NCBI RefSeq assembly: GCF_001975985.1
Contig: NZ_MTQF01000012.1
Location: 1 to 64,000 of the forward strand
Direction of reading: 5' to 3'
From: [Flexibacter] sp. ATCC 35103
Lineage (GTDB): Bacteria; Bacteroidota; Bacteroidia; Flavobacteriales; Flavobacteriaceae
DNA: 64,000 nucleotides
Shown: positions 49,343-58,768 of the stretch, piece after piece
Layout: each line of letters begins with the position of its first letter
Numbering within the stretch: position 1 is the stretch's first letter
Position numbers and translations under genes: made by a program
The notes under the pieces: model-generated
What the model saw: the letters and a program-made list of their open reading frames with translations, nothing else
What the model was told of the DNA's origin: nothing
The model's database searches: none

Positions 49343-51646
49343 ATGAATCAAGATTATATAAAACCAGACAATTGGTCCATAATAGAAGAAGGATTTGATG
49401 TAGAAAGAGTAAAATCGTCTGAAAGTCTTTTTAGTATCGGAAACGGTGCGATGGGACAACGTGCCAATTTTGAAGAAACTTATTCTGGTGAAACTTTTCA
49501 GGGAAGTTACATTGCCGGAATTTATTATCCGGATAAAACTAAAGTGGGATGGTGGAAAAACGGGTATCCAAAATATTTTGCAAAAGTATTAAACGCTCCA
49601 AACTGGATTGGAATTGACGTTGAAATCAACGAAGAAAATCTTGATTTAAATACGTGTACCGAAGTTAGAAATTTCCGCAGAGAACTGAATATGAAAGAAG
49701 GATGGTACAATCGTTCTTTTGAAGCAACGTTGAAAAACGGAACTGAAATAGCCGTAAACGTACGTCGCTTTCTTTCTTTGGATCTGGATGAAACGGGAAT
49801 TATCAAATTTGATATTACGCCCTTAAACAAAGATGCCAAAATTGTCTACAAACCTTATGTTGATGCCGGTGTAACCAATGAAGATGCAAACTGGGAAGAA
49901 AAATTCTGGGAACCGCTTGAAGTTAAAAAAGGAACAAATGAAGCTTTTGTAACCGCACAGACTTTTAAAACGCATTTTAAAGTAACGACTTTCATGCACA
50001 ATACGATTTTGGCAAACGATGAAGATATTCATGTTTCGCCTTCGACAATCGATTCAAGTGCTGATAAAGTTCAATATACTTACGGAACTATTATCGCAAA
50101 AGGGCAAACCTCATCTATCCAGAAAATTGGAGGATATACGGTTTCTTTAAACCATGATAATACTTTGGCTGCAGCCGAAAAAACAATAAAATCTGCCCTT
50201 AATTTAGGATACGATGCTTTACTTCAAAATCAAATTGATGCCTGGGCAAAAATCTGGGAAATGTCAGATATTACAATCGATGGCGACGTAAAAGCACAAC
50301 AAGGAATTCGTTTTAATATCTTTCAATTAAATCAAACCTATTTAGGAAAAGATTCTCGTTTGAATATTGGTCCAAAAGGTTTTACCGGAGAAAAATACGG
50401 AGGATCAACGTATTGGGATACTGAGGCTTATTGTATTCCGTTTTATATGGCGACAAAAGATCAGCAGGTTGCGCGTAATTTATTGACGTATCGTTTCAAT
50501 CAATTGGATAAAGCGATTGAAAATGCGAAGGATAATTTAGGTTTCAAAAATGGCGCTGCTTTATATCCAATGGTGACCATGAATGGAGAAGAATGTCATA
50601 ACGAATGGGAAATCACGCACGAAGAAATTCACAGAAATGGTGCGATCGCATTTGCAATTTATAACTATTACCGTTTTACCGGAGATTACTCTTATATTCC
50701 AGAAAAAGGATTGGAAGTTTTAATCGGGATTGCGCGTTTCTGGCATCAAAGAGCTTCTTTCTCTAAAGAGAAAAATCAATATGTAATTCTTGGAGTTACA
50801 GGTCCAAACGAATACGAAAACAACATCAACAATAATTTCTACACCAATTATATTGCCAAATGGTGTATTGATTATGCATCAGAACAAATCACTAAAGTCG
50901 CTGCAGAATATCCTGCAGACCACAAACGTATTTTAGAAAAAGTAAATCTTGCTGCTGCTGAAATTCAGGAATGGAAAAAAGTAGCTGATGATATGTACTT
51001 CCCTACTTCTAAGGAATTAGGAATTTATTTGCAGCAAGACGGTTTCTTAGACAAAGATTTAGTTCCTGTAAAAGATCTTGATCGTTCGCAAAGACCAATC
51101 AACCAGAAATGGTCTTGGGATCGTGTTTTACGTTCGCCTTACATTAAACAAGCCGATGTTTTGCAGTGTTTTTATTTCTTTGAAGATCATTTTTCTAAAG
51201 AAGAATTAAAACGCAATTTCGAATTCTACGAATCTTTTACGGTTCATGAAAGTTCACTTTCACCTTGCGTACACTCGATTCAGGCCGCTCATTTAGATAA
51301 AATGGATATGGCATATACTTTCTATTTAAGAACTTCTCGTCTTGATCTTGATGATTATAATAAAGAAGTCGAAGAAGGCTGTCATATTACCTCAATGGCC
51401 GGAACATGGATGAGTATTGTAGAAGGTTTTGGAGGAATGAGAGTTAAAAATGATCAATTGCATTTCTCTCCAAAAATACCAAAAGAATGGGACGGTTATT
51501 CGTTTAAAATCAACTTTAGAAATCAAATTTTAAAAGTTGATGTCAATCACAATGAAACCAATTTTACTGTAGATGGTGACCAAGATTTAACAATTGTCGT
51601 TAACGGAAATCCTGTAATTGCAAGTAAATTTGTACAAATAAATTAA
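49343..51646 (+). CDS. GH65 glycoside phosphorylase, probable maltose phosphorylase
   Basis: The 767-residue cytoplasmic enzyme splits maltose with phosphate into glucose and beta-glucose 1-phosphate. It has no signal peptide. The N-terminal beta-sandwich spans about residues 1-265. The (alpha/alpha)6 barrel has GEKYGGSTYWDTEAYCIPFY, then NGEECHNEWEITHEEIHRNG, with the general-acid Glu being one of the pair at 427/428, and INQKWSWDRVLRSPYIKQAD. A beta-sheet C-domain ends it. Maltose rather than trehalose or kojibiose is inferred from pgmB, the maltose permease and the sus genes next to it. The susB gene follows after 27 bases. Confidence 0.93.
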   Translation: MNQDYIKPDNWSIIEEGFDVERVKSSESLFSIGNGAMGQRANFEETYSGETFQGSYIAGIYYPDKTKVGWWKNGYPKYFAKVLNAPNWIGIDVEINEENLDLNTCTEVRNFRRELNMKEGWYNRSFEATLKNGTEIAVNVRRFLSLDLDETGIIKFDITPLNKDAKIVYKPYVDAGVTNEDANWEEKFWEPLEVKKGTNEAFVTAQTFKTHFKVTTFMHNTILANDEDIHVSPSTIDSSADKVQYTYGTIIAKGQTSSIQKIGGYTVSLNHDNTLAAAEKTIKSALNLGYDALLQNQIDAWAKIWEMSDITIDGDVKAQQGIRFNIFQLNQTYLGKDSRLNIGPKGFTGEKYGGSTYWDTEAYCIPFYMATKDQQVARNLLTYRFNQLDKAIENAKDNLGFKNGAALYPMVTMNGEECHNEWEITHEEIHRNGAIAFAIYNYYRFTGDYSYIPEKGLEVLIGIARFWHQRASFSKEKNQYVILGVTGPNEYENNINNNFYTNYIAKWCIDYASEQITKVAAEYPADHKRILEKVNLAAAEIQEWKKVADDMYFPTSKELGIYLQQDGFLDKDLVPVKDLDRSQRPINQKWSWDRVLRSPYIKQADVLQCFYFFEDHFSKEELKRNFEFYESFTVHESSLSPCVHSIQAAHLDKMDMAYTFYLRTSRLDLDDYNKEVEEGCHITSMAGTWMSIVEGFGGMRVKNDQLHFSPKIPKEWDGYSFKINFRNQILKVDVNHNETNFTVDGDQDLTIVVNGNPVIASKFVQIN

Positions 51647-51673
51647 ATACAATACCCTTAAAAACTAAAAAAC

Positions 51674-53788
51674 ATGAAAAACTTATTTTTCGCAAGTTTA
51701 ATCTTGTTTGCTTTTAGCTCGATTGCAAAAGCGCAACAATTAAAATCACCCGAAGGCAAGTTCGTAATGGAATTTTCGCTTCAAAACGACGGAACTCCAA
51801 CTTATAATCTGAAATATAAAAACAAAGAAGTTGTAAAAACCAGTAAATTAGGTCTTGAACTTAAAGATGATAAAAAGTCTTTATTGAATGATTTTATAGT
51901 TGCAGATACAAAAACATCGACTTTTGATGAAACCTGGAAACCAGTTTGGGGAGAAGTAGACAATATTAGAAATCATTATAATGAATTGGCCGTAACTTTA
52001 AATCAAAAAGGAACTGACAGACAAATCATAATTCGTTTCCGTTTATTTGATGACGGTTTAGGATTTAGATATGAATTTCCGGCACAAAAGAATCTTACTT
52101 ACTTTGTAATCAAAGAAGAAAGATCTCAATTTGCCATGACCGGAGATCACACCGCTTTCTGGATTCCGGGAGATTACGACACTCAGGAATACGATTATAC
52201 AAAATCAAAATTATCTGAAATTAGAGGCTTGTCTGAAAAAGCATACACAGCAAACGTTTCGCAAAAAAACTTTTCACCAACTGGAGTTCAGACTTCTTTG
52301 ATGTTAAAAACTGCTGACGGAATCTACATCAACTTACACGAAGCAGCTTTGATCAACTATTCATGCATGCACTTGAATCTTGATGACAAAAACATGATTT
52401 TCGAATCTTGGTTAACGCCGGATGCAAAAGGTGATAAAGGATATATGCAAGCGCCGAGTCACTCGCCTTGGAGAACGATTATGGTAAGCGATAATGCGAC
52501 AGAAATCTTGTCTTCAAAAATGACTTATAACTTAAATGATCCATCAAAAATTGAAAACACTTCCTGGATTAAACCGGTAAAATATATTGGTGTTTGGTGG
52601 GAAATGATTACAGGAAAAAGCTCTTGGTCCTACACAAACGATTTCCCAACGGTACAATTGGGCGTTTCTGATTTCTCTAAAGCAAAACCAAGCGGAACAC
52701 ACGGAGCAAACAATGCTAATGTGAAAAAATATATTGATTTTGCTGCTGCAAATGGTTTCGACGCTGTTTTAGTTGAAGGTTGGAACGAAGGTTGGGAAGA
52801 CTGGTTTGGTCACTCAAAAGATTATGTTTTTGATTTCGTAACACCTTATCCGGATTTTGATGTAAAAGGTTTGCACGAATACGCAAAATCTAAAGGAATC
52901 AAAATCATCATGCACCACGAAACTTCAGGTTCTGTTCGTAACTACGAACGTCATATGGACAAAGCATACCAATTCATGAAAGACAACGGATATGATGCTG
53001 TAAAAAGCGGTTACGTTGGTGATATTTTACCTCGCGGTGAAAACCATTACGATCAATGGATTGTAAACCATTATCAATATGCTATCGAAAAAGCAGCTGA
53101 TTATAAAATTATGGTGAATGCTCACGAAGCAGTTCGCCCAACCGGAATTGCAAGAACATATCCTAACTTAATAGGAAACGAAGCTGCAAGAGGAACAGAA
53201 TACCAAGCTTTTGGAGGTTCTAAACCAAATCATGTTACCGTTTTACCATTTACACGTTTAATTGGTGGACCAATGGATTACACTCCAGGAATCTTCGAAA
53301 TGGATATCAGCAAAATGAATCCAGATAACAAATCTCATGTAAACAGTACAATTGCAAATCAATTAGCATTATACGTTACAATGTACAGCCCATTGCAAAT
53401 GGCAGCTGATACGCCGGAGAACTATAACCGTTTTCCAGATGCATTCCAATTCATTAAAGATGTGGCTGTAGATTGGTCAGAAAGTAAATATATCGAGGCT
53501 GAACCAGGAGATTATATCACTGTTGCCCGTAAAGCAAAAGGAACAAACAACTGGTTCGTAGGAAACGTAAACGGAGAAACTCCTCGTACATCAAACATCG
53601 ATTTCAGTTTCCTTGAAAAAGGTAAAAAATATACCGCTACAATTTATGCTGATGCAAAAGATGCGCATTACAAAACAAATCCGCAAGCTTATACTATCAA
53701 GAAAATTGCTGTAACAAATAAATCAAAATTATCGCAGTTATCTGCTCCTGGCGGAGGTTATGCGATAAGCATTATCGAAACTAAATAA
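51674..53788 (+). CDS. susB: GH97 alpha-glucosidase, SusB type (inverting)
   Basis: The 704-residue protein has a signal peptide (LFFASLILFAFSSIAKAQ) and is periplasmic, releasing glucose from maltooligosaccharides. The N-terminal beta-super-sandwich (about residues 22-270) is followed by a TIM barrel and a C-terminal sheet. Key glutamates are Glu416 (MHHETSG), Glu485 (NAHEAVRPTG) and Glu503 (IGNEAARGTE). Their spacing, 69 and 18, is the same as that of E439, E508 and E526 of Bacteroides SusB, so the inverting catalytic set is intact. It lies between the GH65 and GH13 genes on one strand. Confidence 0.95.
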   Translation: MKNLFFASLILFAFSSIAKAQQLKSPEGKFVMEFSLQNDGTPTYNLKYKNKEVVKTSKLGLELKDDKKSLLNDFIVADTKTSTFDETWKPVWGEVDNIRNHYNELAVTLNQKGTDRQIIIRFRLFDDGLGFRYEFPAQKNLTYFVIKEERSQFAMTGDHTAFWIPGDYDTQEYDYTKSKLSEIRGLSEKAYTANVSQKNFSPTGVQTSLMLKTADGIYINLHEAALINYSCMHLNLDDKNMIFESWLTPDAKGDKGYMQAPSHSPWRTIMVSDNATEILSSKMTYNLNDPSKIENTSWIKPVKYIGVWWEMITGKSSWSYTNDFPTVQLGVSDFSKAKPSGTHGANNANVKKYIDFAAANGFDAVLVEGWNEGWEDWFGHSKDYVFDFVTPYPDFDVKGLHEYAKSKGIKIIMHHETSGSVRNYERHMDKAYQFMKDNGYDAVKSGYVGDILPRGENHYDQWIVNHYQYAIEKAADYKIMVNAHEAVRPTGIARTYPNLIGNEAARGTEYQAFGGSKPNHVTVLPFTRLIGGPMDYTPGIFEMDISKMNPDNKSHVNSTIANQLALYVTMYSPLQMAADTPENYNRFPDAFQFIKDVAVDWSESKYIEAEPGDYITVARKAKGTNNWFVGNVNGETPRTSNIDFSFLEKGKKYTATIYADAKDAHYKTNPQAYTIKKIAVTNKSKLSQLSAPGGGYAISIIETK

Positions 53789-53799
53789 TTTAATTAACG

Positions 53800-53873
53800 A
53801 TATAAGAAATGTAAGTCCATTTAAATAGAAATCTCCCCAGTTTTTGTCTTAAATGTTCTTACATTTCTTATAT
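53800..53873. repeat. 16-bp inverted repeat between susB and the GH13 gene
   Basis: ATATAAGAAATGTAAG (53800-53815) is the exact reverse complement of 53858-53873, with a 42-base loop. It is not a standard terminator (no T run). Similar words (CTTATATGGT, ACCATA-TAAGT) appear at 62.05-62.12 kb, so it may be a dispersed repeat. Confidence 0.6.
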
Positions 53874-53893
53874 GGTTTAAATTCATCTTTACT

Positions 53894-55750
53894 ATGAACA
53901 ACCTAAACCACTATATATACAAATTAGCTTTAATCGTTCTGTTGTTTTCTGCTTCCGCGAAAGCGCAAATCCAAAAAGTAGAACCACCATTTTGGTACGC
54001 CGGAATGAAAAATCCGGAACTACAGATTATGTTTTACGGAAAAAACATTGCACAATACGAAGCTTCGGTTTCAAACAATGTGGTGATTAAAAATGTAGAA
54101 AAAACCGAAAATCCTAATTACCTTTTTGTAACAATTGATACGCAAAACTTAAAAGCTTCTGAATTGGTTTTCTCTTTCAAAACCAAAAACAAAGTCTCTT
54201 TTACGCAGAAATATTCGCTAAAGGAAAGAAGAGCAAATTCAGCAGACAGAAAAAGTTACGATGCATCGGATATGATTTACTTAATTATGCCGGATCGTTT
54301 TGCTAACGGAAATCCTAAAAATGACAGCGATGCCGTTTTAACAGAAAAAGGAAATCGACAAGATCCAAGCGGTCGTCACGGAGGAGATATTGAAGGAATT
54401 ATCAAAAATCTTGATTATATTTCGTCTCTTGGCGCAACTACAATCTGGAGCACGCCTTTATGCGAAGACAACGACAAACAACATTCGTATCATACTTACG
54501 GGCAATCTGATGTTTACAAAATAGATCCGCGTTACGGAACAAACGACGATTACGCTCGCTTATCGGCAGAAATGCACAAAAAGAATATGAAACTGGTTAT
54601 GGATTATGTAACCAATCACTGGGGAATTACGCATTGGATGATCAAGGATTTACCAACAAAATCATGGATAAATCAATTCGAAAATTACACACAAACGCAC
54701 CATCGTCGTGAGGTAATTACAGATATTCACGCTTCAAAAACAGATCAGGAAGTTTGTGTTGATGGTTGGTTTGTTCCTTCTATGCCGGATTTAAATCTAA
54801 GAAATCCTCTTGTCGCAAAATATTTGACTCAAAATGCAATTTGGTGGATTGAATTCGCCAATCTTGACGGATTTAGAGTGGATACTTATAATTATTCGGA
54901 TAAAACAGCCATGGCAAATTGGGCAAAATCAATCACGAATGAATATCCAAACTTTAATATCGTGGGTGAAATCTGGATGCACAATCAGGCGAATTTAGCT
55001 TTTTGGCAAAAAGACAGTAAAATTGGTGCTATTGAAAATTACAATTCAAACCTTCCAAGTGTAATGGATTTTACGCTTCAAAGTCAGGTTACTTCTGCTT
55101 TTAACGAAAATGAACCAAGCTGGGACAACGGATTGATTAAATTCTACAACAATTTTGCAATGGATTATTTGTATCCAAACACCAATAATATTTTGGTTTT
55201 TACTGAAAATCATGACACAGATCGTATGAATGATAAGTTTAAATATGACTTACCAAAATACAAACTGGCAATGACTTTATTAGCTACAATTCGTGGAATT
55301 CCGCAATTGTACTACGGTTCAGAAATTGGAATGGGCGGAGACAAAAGCAAAGGAGATGCAGATATTAGACAAGATTTTCCTGGCGGATGGATTGGCGACA
55401 AAAACAACGCTTTCACCGCAGCAGGAAGAACGGCTGAACAAGCCAATTACTTTGATTTCACTTCGAAGTTATTCAACTGGAGAAAATCAAACGAGGCAGT
55501 TCACTTCGGAAAAATGACACATTATATTCCGGAAAATAATACTTATGTTTATTTCAGATATACGGATACTAAAACCGTAATGGTCGTTTTTAATAATAAT
55601 GCTACAGCGCAGACTATCAAAACAAATCGTTTTAAAGAAAACATCAAAAACTTTAAATCAGGAAAAGATGTTTTGACAGGAAAAACATTTGATTTAGCTA
55701 CTGAAATTACTTTAGAACCAAAATCAGCAATTGTTTTAGAATTAGAATAA
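53894..55750 (+). CDS. GH13 neopullulanase/cyclomaltodextrinase-like enzyme, SusA type
   Basis: The 618-residue protein has a signal peptide (LALIVLLFSASAKAQ), so it works in the periplasm. The N-terminal Ig-like domain of cyclomaltodextrinases (about residues 20-115, PPFWYAGMKNPELQIMFYGK) precedes the barrel: DMIYLIMPDRFANGNPKND, MDYVTNHWG, the nucleophile Asp330 in GFRVDTYNY, the acid Glu359 in VGEIWMHN, and Asp441 in ENHDTDR. It cleaves imported maltodextrins into smaller sugars for SusB and the permease. A 20-bp hairpin with a T run at 55780 ends the transcript. Confidence 0.94.
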   Translation: MNNLNHYIYKLALIVLLFSASAKAQIQKVEPPFWYAGMKNPELQIMFYGKNIAQYEASVSNNVVIKNVEKTENPNYLFVTIDTQNLKASELVFSFKTKNKVSFTQKYSLKERRANSADRKSYDASDMIYLIMPDRFANGNPKNDSDAVLTEKGNRQDPSGRHGGDIEGIIKNLDYISSLGATTIWSTPLCEDNDKQHSYHTYGQSDVYKIDPRYGTNDDYARLSAEMHKKNMKLVMDYVTNHWGITHWMIKDLPTKSWINQFENYTQTHHRREVITDIHASKTDQEVCVDGWFVPSMPDLNLRNPLVAKYLTQNAIWWIEFANLDGFRVDTYNYSDKTAMANWAKSITNEYPNFNIVGEIWMHNQANLAFWQKDSKIGAIENYNSNLPSVMDFTLQSQVTSAFNENEPSWDNGLIKFYNNFAMDYLYPNTNNILVFTENHDTDRMNDKFKYDLPKYKLAMTLLATIRGIPQLYYGSEIGMGGDKSKGDADIRQDFPGGWIGDKNNAFTAAGRTAEQANYFDFTSKLFNWRKSNEAVHFGKMTHYIPENNTYVYFRYTDTKTVMVVFNNNATAQTIKTNRFKENIKNFKSGKDVLTGKTFDLATEITLEPKSAIVLELE

Positions 55751-55779
55751 ATTTAAAACATAATATTTTCCGCCACGAA

Positions 55780-55830
55780 TTCACGAATTTTTATAAAAAC
55801 ATAATTCGTGAATTCGTGGCGGTTTTTTTT
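55780..55830 (+). terminator. 20-bp perfect hairpin with T run after the SusA-like gene (GCCACGAATTC family)
   Basis: CCGCCACGAATTCACGAATT (55780-55799) is the exact reverse complement of 55803-55822, and eight T residues follow. It works as a terminator but belongs to a repeat family with relatives at 55929-55979 and 58679-58742. Confidence 0.8.
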
Positions 55831-55928
55831 GATAGGTATGTGTAAATGATGTATCATTTATTTTCATCTTTTCAAAGGAAATAAAATCTATGTTTCTATG
55901 GGTTTAAATTTTAGACAATACATTTTCT

Positions 55929-55985
55929 GCCACAAATTCACAAACTATATAAAAACAATAATTCGTGAATTCGTGGCGGTTTTTT
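55929..55985. repeat. Second GCCACGAATTC-type inverted repeat (imperfect)
   Basis: GCCACAAATTCACAAA pairs imperfectly with ATTCGTGAATTCGTGGCGG (55961-55979), followed by T residues. Between it and the GH13 gene at 56072 is a small hairpin, CGCAC-TGCG-GTGCG (56036-56049). No gene is seen in 55751-56071. Confidence 0.75.
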
Positions 55986-56071
55986 CATTTATATGCTTTC
56001 CTTTCTTTATCTTTAAGATTCTTTGCATGTAAAGACGCACTGCGGTGCGCCTCTACAATAAATAAATTTCA

Positions 56072-57661
56072 ATGAATAAAGACAATACTTCAAAAACGCC
56101 TTTCGTTTGGGAAGGTGCAAACATATATTTTTTACTTACCGATCGTTTTTATAATGGAAATCCTTCGAACGATATCAACTTCAACCGAACCCAAACTTCG
56201 GGAAAACTGCGTGGTTTTGAAGGCGGTGATATCATCGGAATCATTAAAAAAATCGACGAAGGTTACTTTGATCAATTAGGTATAAATGTGATTTGGCTTA
56301 CACCTATTGTGGAACAAATTCACGATGGTGTCGATGAAGGAACCGGACTTAGCTATGGCTATCATGGTTATTGGGCAAGAGACTGGACGGCTTTAGATCC
56401 AAACTTTGGATCCAAAGAAGATTTAGCCAATCTGGTGAAAAAAGCGCATGAAAAAGGCATCAGAATTATGCTTGACGGCGTTATCAATCATACCGGACCA
56501 GTAACTCCTGAAGATCCTGTCTGGCCTAAAGATTGGGTTAGAACCGGAATTGTATGCGATTACAAATCATTTGAAAATACCACGATGTGTACCCTGGTAG
56601 ATAATCTTCCTGACATACGAACCGAAAGTAATCAAGATGTAGCATTGCCTCCTTTTTTAATCGAAAAATGGAAAAATGAAGGTCGTTATGATAAAGAAAC
56701 CACTTCATTAGACGAGTTTTTCAAAAGAACAAAATATCCCAGATCACCTAAATATTATATTATAAAATGGCTGACAGATTATATTCTGGAGTTTGGGATT
56801 GACGGTTACAGAGCCGATACCGTAAAACATACTGAAGAAAACGTTTGGGCTGATTTTAAAAAAGAATGTGAATACGCTTTCGAAACCTGGAAGAAAAATC
56901 ATCCATCAGAAATACTAGATCAAAATCCTTTTTATACCATTGCTGAAGTTTATGGTTATGGAATTAGCGGTGGACAAGATTATGATTTTGGAGATAGAAA
57001 AGTAAATTATTTCGATAATGGCTTTAATAGCATGATCAATTTTGAGTTTAAACTAGATGCTCAAAATGATTATGAAGCTATATTTTCGAAGTATTCACAT
57101 AAACTTCAAAATGAATTAAACGGTTACAGCGTTCTTAATTATATATCCTCACACGATGATCCCGATCCTTTTGATGGCAATCGTAACAGAACTTTTGAAT
57201 CCGGAACCAAATTATTGCTTTCCCCCGGAATTTCTCAGGTTTATTATGGAGATGAATCAGGTCGATCTTTGGTAATAGAAGGAACTGAAGGCGATGCCAC
57301 TTTACGTTCTTTCATGAATTGGGATGATATTGAGTCAGACCAAGAAACAAAGAGAATACTTTGGCATTGGCAAAAATTGGGTCAATTTCGAAGAAACCAT
57401 CCAGCTGTTGGCGCAGGAATACATACTATGATTACTGAAAAACCGTATATTTTTTCGCGAATATTCAATAAAAATAATTTTTCTGATCAAGTTATAATTG
57501 GTTTAGATCTTGGTATTGGAATAAAAGAACTTCCTGTAGATTATATTTTCGAAAACGGCACAAAATTAAAAGATGCTTTTTCTAATAAAGAAACAGAAGT
57601 TCAGAACGGAAAAGCAATAATCGACTCACAATACGGACTTGTTTTATTAGAGCGTATTTAA
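56072..57661 (+). CDS. GH13 alpha-amylase-family enzyme without signal peptide
   Basis: The 529-residue enzyme starts NKDNTSKTPFVWEGANIYFL and has no signal peptide or lipobox, so it should be cytoplasmic, unlike its neighbour. The barrel has DRFYNGNPSND, INVIWLTPIVEQ, GYHGYWARDW, MLDGVINHTG, the nucleophile Asp249 in GYRADTVKH, the acid Glu292 in IAEVYGYG, and Asp362 in SSHDDPDPF. All three catalytic residues are intact. The insert with CDYKSFENTTMCTLVDNLPD resembles alpha-amylases acting on small substrates. It may process intracellular maltodextrin or glycogen. It is separated from the SusA-like gene by two repeat hairpins, so it may have its own promoter. Confidence 0.9.
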   Translation: MNKDNTSKTPFVWEGANIYFLLTDRFYNGNPSNDINFNRTQTSGKLRGFEGGDIIGIIKKIDEGYFDQLGINVIWLTPIVEQIHDGVDEGTGLSYGYHGYWARDWTALDPNFGSKEDLANLVKKAHEKGIRIMLDGVINHTGPVTPEDPVWPKDWVRTGIVCDYKSFENTTMCTLVDNLPDIRTESNQDVALPPFLIEKWKNEGRYDKETTSLDEFFKRTKYPRSPKYYIIKWLTDYILEFGIDGYRADTVKHTEENVWADFKKECEYAFETWKKNHPSEILDQNPFYTIAEVYGYGISGGQDYDFGDRKVNYFDNGFNSMINFEFKLDAQNDYEAIFSKYSHKLQNELNGYSVLNYISSHDDPDPFDGNRNRTFESGTKLLLSPGISQVYYGDESGRSLVIEGTEGDATLRSFMNWDDIESDQETKRILWHWQKLGQFRRNHPAVGAGIHTMITEKPYIFSRIFNKNNFSDQVIIGLDLGIGIKELPVDYIFENGTKLKDAFSNKETEVQNGKAIIDSQYGLVLLERI

Positions 57662-57689
57662 GCGCTGAGAAATTATTCTAAAAGTTTTT

Positions 57690-57753
57690 AGCCACAGATT
57701 AAAAAGATTAGCACAGATTTTAAAAATCCTTTTAATCTTTTTAATCTGTGGCT
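57690..57753. repeat. Perfect 21-bp inverted repeat after the second GH13 gene
   Basis: AGCCACAGATTAAAAAGATTA without its last base is a 20-base word at 57690-57709; the full 21-base arm (57690-57710) is the exact reverse complement of 57733-57753. The gene-free region 57662-57992 goes on with degenerate relatives: CGCAGATT words at 57807-57900, a second copy of TAATCTGTG...CCATTCCTT, and CTTTGCGGTAAAAT just before the next gene. Confidence 0.8.
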
Positions 57754-57992
57754 AACTTTTTTCCATTCCTTATTACTGTGATTAAACTTTTAGAAATCTT
57801 TCTCTCGCAGATTAAAAAGTCTATACGGACAGATTATTTATAAATACATTTTAAAAAAATCTGCAAAATCTGCTCAAATCTTTTTAAAATCTGCGTGAAA
57901 CAAAAAATCATTTTAATCTGTGTCCAACTTTTTTTCCATTCCTTGCAACCTTTGCGTAAAACTTTGCGACCTTTGCGGTAAAATCTTCACAC

Positions 57993-58670
57993 ATGCTAAA
58001 AATAGCCCATCGCGGTGCCAAAGGATACGACCCCGAAAATACCTTAAAAGCATTCCAGAAAGCATTAGACTTAAATGCTGACGGAATTGAACTGGATGTT
58101 CACCTTAGTTCTGACGGACATATTATAGTAATTCATGACGAAACAATTGACAGAACGACCAATGGTAAAGGTGCTGTAAATGACTTCTCCTTATCTGAAT
58201 TAAAGACGTTTTTGATTGATGAGAAAGATCAAATACCAACTTTAAATGAGGTTTTTGATTTGGTAAACAAAAAATGCCTGATCAATATCGAATTGAAAGG
58301 TTTAGGAACTGCAGCTAAAGTTGTCGCTTTGATTGAAAAATATATTGCTGATAAAAACTGGAATTACGGACATTTTATCATTTCTAGTTTTGATTGGGAT
58401 TTACTACAGGAAACGACAAATCTAAATTCAAATATAGCAATTGGAGTTTTAACAGAAGATGATCTGGAGAAAGCTTTGGCTTTTGCCGAATTAATAGAAG
58501 CACACGCCATTCATCCGGATTACCAATTATTAAATCTGGAGAATGTTCAGGAAATACAGGAAAAAGGTTTTCTTGTTTTCCCCTGGACAGTAGACAATAA
58601 AGAAGACATTAAAAAAATACAAAGTTACCACGTAGACGGAATTATCTCTGATTTTCCTGATAAACTATAA
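57993..58670 (+). CDS. Glycerophosphodiester phosphodiesterase
   Basis: The 225-residue TIM-barrel enzyme hydrolyses glycerophosphodiesters to glycerol 3-phosphate and an alcohol. The catalytic and metal residues are in IAHRGAKGYDPENTLKAFQK (His5, Arg6, Glu16), then GIELDVHLSSDGHIIVIHDE with the metal Glu/Asp and the second His, and IDRTTNGKG. The end (FPWTVDNKEDIKKI; GIISDFPDKL) is typical. There is no signal peptide, so it is cytoplasmic and could serve phospholipid turnover. It is flanked by repeat hairpins on both sides and seems a single-gene unit. Confidence 0.94.
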   Translation: MLKIAHRGAKGYDPENTLKAFQKALDLNADGIELDVHLSSDGHIIVIHDETIDRTTNGKGAVNDFSLSELKTFLIDEKDQIPTLNEVFDLVNKKCLINIELKGLGTAAKVVALIEKYIADKNWNYGHFIISSFDWDLLQETTNLNSNIAIGVLTEDDLEKALAFAELIEAHAIHPDYQLLNLENVQEIQEKGFLVFPWTVDNKEDIKKIQSYHVDGIISDFPDKL

Positions 58671-58678
58671 AGTGTAAT

Positions 58679-58742
58679 AGCCACGAATTCACGAATTATT
58701 TTTTGACAATGTGTGAGAATAAAAATTCGTGAATTCGTGGCT
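58679..58742. repeat. Third GCCACGAATTC-type inverted repeat
   Basis: AGCCACGAATTCACGAATT (58679-58697) is the exact reverse complement of 58724-58742, with a 26-base loop and no T run. It fills most of the spacer between the phosphodiesterase and the FAD-enzyme gene. Confidence 0.85.
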
Positions 58743-58768
58743 AAAACTCTTGTGACAAAAAATAAAAT

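Noticed and set aside
55780..55985. CRISPR-like array from the repeated GCCACGAATTC units
   Set aside because: Only two units occur here, they are inverted repeats with variable loops and not direct repeats with unique spacers, and no cas gene is in the window.
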